Source of the DNA: Terrimesophilobacter sp039923755
GTDB lineage: Bacteria; Actinomycetota; Actinomycetes; Actinomycetales; Microbacteriaceae
Direction: 5' to 3'
DNA length: 8,404 nt
Assembly (NCBI GenBank): GCA_039923755.1
Contig: JBDTCD010000090.1
Coordinates: forward strand, 1-8,404
The notes beneath the pieces were generated by a model that saw nothing but the letters and a program-made list of their open reading frames with translations, searched no databases and had not been told where the DNA came from. Position numbers and translations under genes: made by a program. Shown here in pieces: positions 1-5,725 of this stretch (position 1 is the first letter of the stretch; each line of letters opens with the position of its first letter).

Positions 1-2
1 GG

Positions 3-161
3 TTCCTGCCTGGATTCGACTTCTGGCAGATCAACTTCGTCATCATGCTCACCTACATCGCCGCGCAGGGGCTCATCGCTCTCGGAGTTGTGTATTGGGC
101 ATGGGAGAGAGCAGGATCTGCAGCGCACGCCAATTCGGTGGTCGGGCCGGAAGAGGTATGA
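3..161 (+). CDS. C-terminus of an integral membrane protein (partial, possibly a transporter)
   Basis: Only the last 52 codons are in the window; the reading frame is open from the left edge and ends in TGA at 159-161. Residues about 10-33 of the visible part form one long hydrophobic helix with aromatic residues at its ends (it ends in VVYWAWERAG). A short polar tail follows, as expected for the final membrane helix and cytoplasmic tail of a transporter or permease. No diagnostic motif remains, so the family cannot be named. A multi-pass secondary transporter is a guess from the helix and from the small membrane protein that overlaps its stop. The ATG of the next gene lies inside the last two codons (ATGA), so the two are probably translated together. 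I am confident that this is coding and not confident about function. Confidence 0.7.
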   Translation, partial: FLPGFDFWQINFVIMLTYIAAQGLIALGVVYWAWERAGSAAHANSVVGPEEV

Positions 162-361
162 AGCGGCGTACCGGACCACTCGCACGGGTCAACCTGTTCC
201 GGTTGACTGTTTTCGGCGTGATCGTCGTGACCGCAATCCTCGCCTTCACGCTGCAGGCGGGCGTATTCCGATTCATGTTCCGCACCGCGCTCGTTGTCGG
301 CGCCATCCTGCTCTTTGGAAGCTACGTGGTGCAGTGGTGGCTGAAAAAACGCCGCCGTTAG
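158..361 (+). CDS. Small two-helix membrane protein (67 aa), unknown function
   Basis: The 67-residue product starts at an ATG overlapping the upstream stop (ATGA) and ends in TAG. A purine-rich stretch GGAAGAGG lies directly upstream and can serve as ribosome binding site. The N-terminus is basic (MKRRTGPLAR). Two hydrophobic segments follow at about residues 15-32 and 41-60, and the protein ends in a strongly basic KKRRR. By the positive-inside rule both ends should be cytoplasmic, giving a helical hairpin. I do not recognise the family. The overlap with a membrane protein gene suggests an accessory subunit or stabilising partner of that protein, which is inference. A longer open frame reaches back to 95, but that would run across the upstream gene, so the coupled ATG is preferred. 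The 3' end overlaps the convergent HdeD-like gene by 4 bases. Confidence 0.72.
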   Translation: MKRRTGPLARVNLFRLTVFGVIVVTAILAFTLQAGVFRFMFRTALVVGAILLFGSYVVQWWLKKRRR

Positions 362-942
362 GCCTTGGCAGCAGCACCCTTTGAGCGGAACGGCAGCGTG
401 AGCAACGTCGTTGCGATCACCACCATGAGGAGGATCGCACCAAACAGGATGAACGTGGTGATGGCGAGGCCGGGCAGAACAAAAACGACAATGCCGGCGA
501 CGATGGAGATCACGCCACTGACGATCGCGAGCCATCGTGGACCGCGCGTCGCGCCAGTTGCCCCCGCAGTGATGTCAACGATTCCGTCGAAAATCCAGCC
601 GAATCCGATGACGAAGGCAAGAACGACTAGCGACTGGAAGGGGTTCGAAAGGCAGAGGATTCCCGCGACGACGACAAGCGCACCGAGAATTCCGAGCAAC
701 CAGCGCACCCCGGTGCCCAAGAAATCCGCTGTTATTGCTGCGCTGATACGGAAAATACCGGCAACAACGAGGTAACTACCGAACAGTATCGCCACAGTGA
801 GCATGGTCGCTCCCGGCCACACGAGTGCGACGATTCCGAGAATGATGCCGATGATGGAGGTCGTGATGAGCGTACCCTTCATCGCTTGTGCAATACGAGC
901 AGCCGCAGTGTCGTCGACTGTTGCGGTGTGGTTGACGGTCAT
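358..942 (-). CDS. HdeD/DUF308 family membrane protein
   Basis: The 194-residue product has about six membrane helices (near residues 22-41, 46-68, 80-98, 103-124, 137-156 and 160-182). They are arranged as three repeats of a helix pair, each with a G-rich first helix, a short turn containing N/W/L-P or NP, and a second helix ending in a polar residue. The turns are VWPGAT (41-46), LSNPFQ (98-103) and VLPGLA (155-160). This three-fold repeat is the hallmark of the HdeD/DUF308 family. The family is named after the acid-resistance membrane protein of E. coli, but its molecular activity is unknown in most bacteria. The start is supported by GGAG six bases before the ATG. The gene lies 33 bases downstream of the baeRF-like gene on the same strand with no visible terminator, so co-transcription is likely. 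It ends in an SKGAAAKA tail and converges on the small membrane protein with a 4-base overlap. Confidence 0.88.
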   Translation of the reverse strand: MTVNHTATVDDTAAARIAQAMKGTLITTSIIGIILGIVALVWPGATMLTVAILFGSYLVVAGIFRISAAITADFLGTGVRWLLGILGALVVVAGILCLSNPFQSLVVLAFVIGFGWIFDGIVDITAGATGATRGPRWLAIVSGVISIVAGIVVFVLPGLAITTFILFGAILLMVVIATTLLTLPFRSKGAAAKA

Positions 943-975
943 GACGTGCTCCAGTTGCCTGTGGTGCTGCGTGAA

Positions 976-2088
976 CTACATAGGGTATCTAAGCATCGCG
1001 GCGACGGGCGTTTCGTCGGGCAGGTCAGCGGCTCGTACCGCCTTCACAATTCCGCCGGACTGCAGCACTCGGGCTGCAATTTCGTCCACGATGCCGTAAT
1101 TTTCGGCGTCCGGCACCGTGACCTCATTCACCACGCCGGTATCATCGATCGATCCTTCGAGGGTTGAGTCCATGTCGAACATAAGAGACTCCACGCCCGC
1201 GGCGGTGGCCGCCCGCGCGACTTCACTCAACTGGCTAGTGGCGAGACCGTTTGCTCGACGTGCGCCGAAGTCCTCACGCCACTGAACCAGTTTGGCCTCA
1301 TAGTAGTCGTCGAGGATTTCCCGCGCTCGCGTGTTCAACTCTTCCACGCTGAAAGCCTCAGGGTTCGCATCGATACCACGCTCGAGAAGACCCCGATAAC
1401 TGTTGATGGCACGATAGGCCGGCTCAAGGTCCTTACTCGCGGCGAGAATCAGGGGCAACGTGGATGCGCTGATGTGCGCGAGGACGGCATCCTGAACCAA
1501 GCGGCAGTAGCGCTCGCGTTCGATTCGTTCCCCCGTCGTACCATCGGCACGGTGACGGTCAAACCGCCCCTGATACTTCGTATCCTCCAGCACTGTGCCC
1601 AGGTCATCCGGGAGGTCGAGCTCCAGTTCGATGGGAGGCGCGTCGGCCTGCAGCTCGAGCAGGCGATTGCGCCCATCGGCAACAGAGAGCACATAGCCAC
1701 GGTTCGTGAACGTCACAGAACGAAGCAGGGGGCCGATGTCGAACCGGTCGCCGACAGCCACAAGTTCCTTGAGCGAGTTCGCGATGCGGTACGTGTGCAA
1801 AACGCCGGGTGCAACGAACACGGCCAGGGAATGCGCCTGGTGGTGCCAGAACTCGTGATCGCTCTGAAGCTCTGCAAGAGTCTGCGCAATCTCATCGACC
1901 TGCTTCTTATGGATCCCGAGTTCGCGCAATTGCTTCTCAGCATCGGATGCCGCGTTCTTCAGGGCAAGCTGCACTTCGTCGACCCCGCGCGAGATGGGTG
2001 TCGATGGCAGGTAAATACTGACGCTTGCGGCGTCGCGGTGTTTTGTCAGGTCGGAAAGGTCACTGTCTGTCGGCAAAATGAGGCGCAT
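976..2088 (-). CDS. baeRF-type protein (bacterial archaeo-eukaryotic release factor homologue)
   Basis: This 370-residue soluble protein fits the bacterial family related to eukaryotic/archaeal release factor eRF1 (baeRF). Family-like features, in order, are VSIYLPS near residue 23, a long charged helix region (40-75) and FWHHQAHSLAVFVAPG at 80-95, followed by HTYRIANSLKELVAVGDRFDIGPLL at about 98-122 (segment described from the translation). Then come an exposed polar loop (about 174-190), PLILAASKDLEPAYR at 212-226, and a C-terminal alpha/beta domain with GVESLMFDMDSTLEG (298-312) and GGIVKAVRAADLP (345-357). The catalytic GGQ tripeptide of true release factors is absent, so classical peptidyl-tRNA hydrolysis is not expected. 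Roles proposed for such proteins centre on the ribosome, stress and conflict systems, and the function here is inferred only. No Shine-Dalgarno precedes the ATG; a TATAAT box 7 bases upstream predicts a leaderless message. The HdeD-like gene follows. The exact baeRF subfamily is not assigned. Confidence 0.8.
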   Translation of the reverse strand: MRLILPTDSDLSDLTKHRDAASVSIYLPSTPISRGVDEVQLALKNAASDAEKQLRELGIHKKQVDEIAQTLAELQSDHEFWHHQAHSLAVFVAPGVLHTYRIANSLKELVAVGDRFDIGPLLRSVTFTNRGYVLSVADGRNRLLELQADAPPIELELDLPDDLGTVLEDTKYQGRFDRHRADGTTGERIERERYCRLVQDAVLAHISASTLPLILAASKDLEPAYRAINSYRGLLERGIDANPEAFSVEELNTRAREILDDYYEAKLVQWREDFGARRANGLATSQLSEVARAATAAGVESLMFDMDSTLEGSIDDTGVVNEVTVPDAENYGIVDEIAARVLQSGGIVKAVRAADLPDETPVAAMLRYPM

Positions 2089-2095
2089 GGCAATG

Positions 2096-2101
2096 ATTAT
2101 A
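2096..2101 (-). promoter_or_regulatory. -10 box (TATAAT) of a leaderless promoter for the baeRF-HdeD operon
   Basis: Read on the minus strand, the consensus hexamer TATAAT is followed by seven bases and then the ATG of the baeRF-like gene. Transcription normally begins about seven bases after the -10, so the predicted first base of the mRNA is the A of the ATG. No Shine-Dalgarno sequence is present between them, which agrees with a leaderless message, a common arrangement in actinobacteria. I find no good TTGACA-like -35 at 16-18 bases upstream, so an activator or alternative sigma factor may be needed. Confidence 0.65.
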
Positions 2102-2208
2102 AGGGAACTACCGTAGAAGCCTCTGGGTGTTTCGAGGTGCGGGAATACCGGCAGGCATACACGCGTTGAGGTGATTATTCATGCAAACGAATAGAGTTTA
2201 GGTAGGAT
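2102..2208. promoter_or_regulatory. Divergent intergenic region between the baeRF and luciferase-like operons
   Basis: This short region must carry promoters for both directions. On the plus strand, candidate -10 elements are TAGAGT at 2192-2197 and TAGGAT at 2203-2208. A TTGAGG at 2166-2171 resembles a -35 but sits 20 bases from TAGAGT, which is longer than ideal. An inverted repeat TATTC-8 bases-GAATA spans 2176-2193 and could be an operator half-site pair, though it is short enough to occur by chance. No open reading frame or RNA gene is recognisable. Confidence 0.35.
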
Positions 2209-3345
2209 ATGGCCATGCAATTCGGAATATTCAGCGTCGGCGACGTCACCAGGGACCCGGTGAGCGGCACGACGCCGACGGACGCGTCGCGACTTCAGGA
2301 TGTCCTGACCATCGCCCAGCATGCAGAGGAGGTGGGTCTCGATGTCTTTGCCATGGGCGAGCACCACAACCCGCCGTTCATGCCATCGAGCCCCGTTGCG
2401 ATAAATAGCTACCTCGCCGCGAAGACGAACCGCATCATCCTTTCCACCGCGACAACGTTGATCACCACGAACGACCCGGTACGCATCGCCGAGGAGTATT
2501 CGATGCTGCAGCATCTTTCGGGCGGACGCATGGACCTCATGCTCGGCCGCGGAAACACCGGGCCGGTGTACCCGTGGTTTGGCGAAGACATCCGCCAGGG
2601 CATACCGCTTGCACTGGAGAAATACGGACTGCTGCGAAGGCTCTGGCGCGAAGATTTCGTGGACTGGAGCGGCAAGTTCCGAACCCCTCTGCAGGGCTTT
2701 CAATCGACGCCGCGGCCGCTGGATGGCGTTCCTCCGTTCGTGTGGCACGGCAGCATCCGCAGTCCGGAGATCGCCGAGCAGGCCGCGTTCTACGGAGACG
2801 GATTCTTCTCCAACCACATCTTCTGGCCCGCGGAGCACACCGCCAAAATGGTGCAGTTCTATCGCCAACGATTTGAGAGCCACGGTCACGGAACTGCTGC
2901 GCAAGCTATCGTCGGGCTCGGCGGTCAGGTCTTCATGCGCAAGAACTCGCAGGACGCTGTCGAGGAGTTTCGCCCGTACTTCAACGAAGCGCCGGTCTAC
3001 GGCAACGGTCCGAGCCTTGAGGAGTTCACCGAACAGACCCCGCTTACGGTGGGCAGTCCGCAGCAAGTCATCGACCGCACCCTCGGATTCCGCGACTATG
3101 TCGGCGACTACCAGCGGCAGCTGTGGCTTCTGGACCATGCCGGCCTCCCACTTAACACAGTGCTCGAGCAGCTCGACCTGCTGGGTGGCGAGGTTGTTCC
3201 GGTCCTTCGCAAGGAGTTCGCGAAGAATCGGCCGGCCGAGGTACCGGATGCACCCACTCACGCCTCGCTGCGCGCCGCCGCCGAAGCAGATGAGCCCGAT
3301 CCCGCGATGACATCCCCGGTCGGAGCAGGAGAGAATAGACAGTGA
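2209..3345 (+). CDS. FMN-dependent luciferase-like monooxygenase, CE1758 family
   Basis: The 378-residue protein is a bacterial-luciferase-like TIM barrel. Visible features are MQFGIFSVGDVTRD at the N-terminus (strand 1), EVGLDVFAMGEHHNPPF at 41-57 (the strand 2 region with the EHH substrate/flavin loop) and LSTATTLITTNDPVRIAEEY at 78-97. These are followed by LSGGRMDLMLGRGNTGPVY at 103-121 (the conserved barrel motif), an insert with VPPFVWHGSIRSPEIAEQAA, and a C-terminal helical part. Such enzymes use reduced FMN and O2 to oxidise an organic substrate, which is unknown here. The next gene is an FMN reductase with an overlapping start, and this pairing is characteristic of the CE1758/CE1759 two-component system. 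The start is either ATG 2209 (MAMQFG) or ATG 2215 (MQFG). The second matches family N-termini, and a TAGGAT box six bases before it would make it leaderless. The last 35 residues are an acidic, Ala/Pro-rich, probably disordered tail. Confidence 0.92.
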   Translation: MAMQFGIFSVGDVTRDPVSGTTPTDASRLQDVLTIAQHAEEVGLDVFAMGEHHNPPFMPSSPVAINSYLAAKTNRIILSTATTLITTNDPVRIAEEYSMLQHLSGGRMDLMLGRGNTGPVYPWFGEDIRQGIPLALEKYGLLRRLWREDFVDWSGKFRTPLQGFQSTPRPLDGVPPFVWHGSIRSPEIAEQAAFYGDGFFSNHIFWPAEHTAKMVQFYRQRFESHGHGTAAQAIVGLGGQVFMRKNSQDAVEEFRPYFNEAPVYGNGPSLEEFTEQTPLTVGSPQQVIDRTLGFRDYVGDYQRQLWLLDHAGLPLNTVLEQLDLLGGEVVPVLRKEFAKNRPAEVPDAPTHASLRAAAEADEPDPAMTSPVGAGENRQ

Positions 3346-3989
3346 TGACTAAGGACGACAACGCGACGGTGAAGCGGATCGCGATCATTTCGGCGGGCCT
3401 CAGCAAACCCTCGTCGACCCGGCTGCTCGCCGACAAGATTGCGGATGCCGTGACAACCCGCCTAGCCGAGCAAGGGTTCGAGGTTACTGCAGATACCTTC
3501 GAGCTTCGCGACACGGCTGTCGACACGACGAATAACATCCTCACTGGATTCCCGAGCCCGAAACTCTCAGTGGTGCTTGAGAGGGTCTCCACGGCAGACG
3601 GACTCATCGCGGTGACTCCCGTCTTCACGTCGAGTTACAACGGCTTGTTTAAGTCGTTCTTCGACGTACTGGATGACCAAGCGCTCGTGGATATGCCGGT
3701 GCTCATCGGCGCGACAGCGGGTACACCGCGGCATTCATTGGTGCTCGACTACGCGATGCGGCCCCTGTTTACCTACCTGCACGCCATTGTCGTGCCGACG
3801 GGAGTCTTCGCGGCCTCGAGCGACTGGGGTGCGGGCGAGCAGGATACGTCACCGCTCAGCTACCGTATCGACCGGGCCGCGGGGGAGTTCGCGGCGCTCG
3901 TCGGCACGACACAGCGTACGCAAGAACTCCGTGATCCCTTCGCTTTCGGCTCCGGGTTCAGCCCGACCGGATCGTACGTGATCGACTGA
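3342..3989 (+). CDS. NAD(P)H-dependent FMN reductase, CE1759 family (partner of the luciferase-like enzyme)
   Basis: The 215-residue flavodoxin-fold protein supplies reduced FMN to the upstream monooxygenase. Its first strand and phosphate-binding loop read IAIISAGLSKPSSTRLLADK at 13-32. The flavin-ring loop is VTPVFTSSYNGLFKSFFDVL at 91-110, and LIGATAGTPRHSLVLDYAMRP at about 121-141 is a third conserved strand/loop contacting flavin. Length and motifs match the NADPH-dependent FMN reductase superfamily, and the pairing with a CE1758-type enzyme points to the CE1759 family. Two starts are possible. GTG 3342 overlaps the upstream TGA by four bases and stands 10 bases from AGGAG (3327-3331); ATG 3345 overlaps by one base. 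Either way translation is coupled to the monooxygenase. The gene converges on pntB, with 12 bases between stop codons and no intrinsic terminator visible. Confidence 0.9.
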   Translation: MMTKDDNATVKRIAIISAGLSKPSSTRLLADKIADAVTTRLAEQGFEVTADTFELRDTAVDTTNNILTGFPSPKLSVVLERVSTADGLIAVTPVFTSSYNGLFKSFFDVLDDQALVDMPVLIGATAGTPRHSLVLDYAMRPLFTYLHAIVVPTGVFAASSDWGAGEQDTSPLSYRIDRAAGEFAALVGTTQRTQELRDPFAFGSGFSPTGSYVID

Positions 3990-4001
3990 TCGCTACCCCG
4001 T

Positions 4002-5375
4002 TTACAGCGCCTTGACCGCCGCGAGCACCTTGCCGAGCGAGTCCTTTGCGTCGCCGAACAGCAGCTCCGTCTTGGGGTCGTAGAGCAACTCGTTCTCGAT
4101 TCCCGCGAATCCGGGCCGCATGGAGCGCTTCAGGAACACGATCTGGTTCGCGTCCCCGACCTCGAGGATCGGCATGCCGTAGATGGGGGAGCCTGGCGTG
4201 GTCTTCGCCGCCGGATTGACCACATCGTTAGCGCCCACAACGAGCACGACATCCGTGGACTTGAACTCCGGGTTGATCTCGTCGAGTTCCTTGAGCGACT
4301 CATACGGCACGTTAGCTTCTGCGAGCAGCACGTTCATGTGTCCTGGCATACGGCCGGCGACCGGATGGATGCCGAACACGACATGGACTCCGCGATCCTC
4401 CAGCGCTGTGGCCAGTTCCGCGATCGTGTGTTGGCCCTGGGCAACGGCGAGACCATAGCCGGGGACGATGACGACGTTTTGCGCATAGCCCAACTGCACC
4501 GCAACATCCTCAGGAGTGCTGGAGCGCACAGGGCGATCGCTCACGGTCGTCGACCCTGCGGTTGACCCGCCCTTGAATGCGCCGAACATGATGCCGGTCA
4601 CACCGCGTCCCATCGCCTTCGCCATCGCCATGGTCAGGATGGTTCCGCTAGCTCCGACGAGAGTACCCGCGACGAGAAGCAGCACGTTATCGAGCACAAT
4701 GCCGCTCGCCGCGACCGCGATGCCGGTGAACGCGTTCAGCAGCGAGATGACGATCGGTACATCTGCGCCACCCACCGGCAGCACGAGAAGCACACCGACT
4801 GCGAGTCCGAGAACGAGCAGAGCAACCGCCCAGCCCCAAGCGCCCGTCATCACGACGAACACGCTGACGACGATGGCGGCCAGGACAGACAGCGACATGA
4901 CCCAGCGAAGACCAGGGAACAGCACGGGCCTGGTGGTCATGATTTCCTGCAACTTCAGCACCGTGATCGCAGAGCCCGAGAACGAGATCGCACCGATCAG
5001 CATGGTGAAGACGACCGCGATCCGAAACACCGTGTCCTCGTGCTGGCCGAGCTCCAGGACGGCCACAAGGGCTGCCGCGCCACCCCCGACGCCGTTGAAT
5101 CCGCCGACGAGTTGCGGCATTTGGGTCATCTTCACCCTGCGTGCAATGGGCACGGCGATGGCTGTCCCCACGGCGATCGCGGCGATGATGAGCAGGAAGT
5201 TCTCGACGTGCATCGACAGGAACACCGTGATGATCGCTATTAACGCACCGGCAGCGCCGATCAGGTTGCCACGACGTGCGTGCCTGGGGGATGAAAGCCC
5301 CTTCAGCGCGAGGATGAAGCAGACTGCTGAAACCAGGTAAAGGACTGCAGTCCACTCAGGAGCGAGGAGACTCAT
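4002..5375 (-). CDS. pntB: Proton-translocating NAD(P) transhydrogenase subunit beta (PntB)
   Basis: The 457-residue membrane subunit carries domain II (about nine helices, residues 10-275) and the NADP(H)-binding domain III (about 280-457). Domain III motifs are near-textbook: GYGLAVAQ at 306-313, HPVAGRMPGHMNVLLAEA at 337-354, DEIN at 365-368, GANDVVNPAA at 381-390, KRSM at 416-419 and GDAK at 441-444. With PntAA and PntAB it couples proton re-entry to hydride transfer from NADH to NADP+, making NADPH at the cytoplasmic membrane. In helix 3 the position of the E. coli channel histidine appears to be Asn94 (within MPQLVGGFNGVGGGAA), so the proton path must use another residue. GAGAGGAG-type sequence six bases upstream is a strong ribosome binding site. 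The ATG overlaps the pntAB stop by four bases (ATGA). Confidence 0.97.
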   Translation of the reverse strand: MSLLAPEWTAVLYLVSAVCFILALKGLSSPRHARRGNLIGAAGALIAIITVFLSMHVENFLLIIAAIAVGTAIAVPIARRVKMTQMPQLVGGFNGVGGGAAALVAVLELGQHEDTVFRIAVVFTMLIGAISFSGSAITVLKLQEIMTTRPVLFPGLRWVMSLSVLAAIVVSVFVVMTGAWGWAVALLVLGLAVGVLLVLPVGGADVPIVISLLNAFTGIAVAASGIVLDNVLLLVAGTLVGASGTILTMAMAKAMGRGVTGIMFGAFKGGSTAGSTTVSDRPVRSSTPEDVAVQLGYAQNVVIVPGYGLAVAQGQHTIAELATALEDRGVHVVFGIHPVAGRMPGHMNVLLAEANVPYESLKELDEINPEFKSTDVVLVVGANDVVNPAAKTTPGSPIYGMPILEVGDANQIVFLKRSMRPGFAGIENELLYDPKTELLFGDAKDSLGKVLAAVKAL

Positions 5376-5725
5376 GTGGCGCTCCTCTCGGTGCTCGCAT
5401 TGGCCGTGCCTGCACTCACCGTTGCGTCGCTCTTCGCCGGCTTCTTGCCTCGGAACATTTCCAGCATCCGGTCGGTCACCACAAACCCGCCAACCACGTT
5501 GGCAGTCGCCAGTACGACAGCGATGATGGCGACAGTGAGAAGCAATGGGTCGGTTGTTTGGCTGGCAACGATAATCGCCCCCACAAGGATGATTCCGTGA
5601 ATGGCGTTTGCGCCCGACATCAGCGGGGTGTGCAGCTTGCTCGTGACTTTCGAGACGACCTCGAAGCCGACGAACACCGCGAGCACGGTGTAAGTCAGAA
5701 GGATGACAGCTTCCTCAGCGTTCAT
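5372..5725 (-). CDS. pntAB: NAD(P) transhydrogenase subunit alpha-2 (PntAB), membrane part of split alpha
   Basis: The 117-residue protein holds three membrane helices (about 7-24, 44-57 and 60-85), equal to the membrane helices at the C-terminus of the single-chain E. coli PntA. The conserved segment HTPLMSGANAIHGIILVGAI spans 32-51. His43 in it is the likely proton-channel histidine of three-subunit transhydrogenases, replacing the one found in the beta subunit of E. coli. A polar Ser/Thr/Ala-rich tail of about 25 residues follows. The ATG directly abuts the pntAA stop (TAAATG, no spacer), and the best ribosome binding site, GAAGG about 11 bases upstream, lies within the last codons of pntAA. 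Translation is therefore probably coupled to pntAA. The stop overlaps the pntB start by four bases. Confidence 0.95.
   Translation of the reverse strand: MNAEEAVILLTYTVLAVFVGFEVVSKVTSKLHTPLMSGANAIHGIILVGAIIVASQTTDPLLLTVAIIAVVLATANVVGGFVVTDRMLEMFRGKKPAKSDATVSAGTANASTERSAT

Noticed and set aside
1474..2169. Plus-strand open frame (231 codons) opposite the baeRF-like gene
   Set aside because: No family features; it is the antisense shadow of a protein with coherent family motifs.
2179..3261. Long minus-strand open frame (360 codons) opposite the luciferase-like gene
   Set aside because: It lies almost wholly antisense to a well-conserved enzyme, has no recognisable domains and an Arg/His-rich composition typical of shadow frames in GC-rich DNA.
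4516..5340. Plus-strand open frame (274 codons) opposite pntB
   Set aside because: Thr/Pro/Ala-rich translation of the antisense of membrane helices; pntB is certain and leaves no room.
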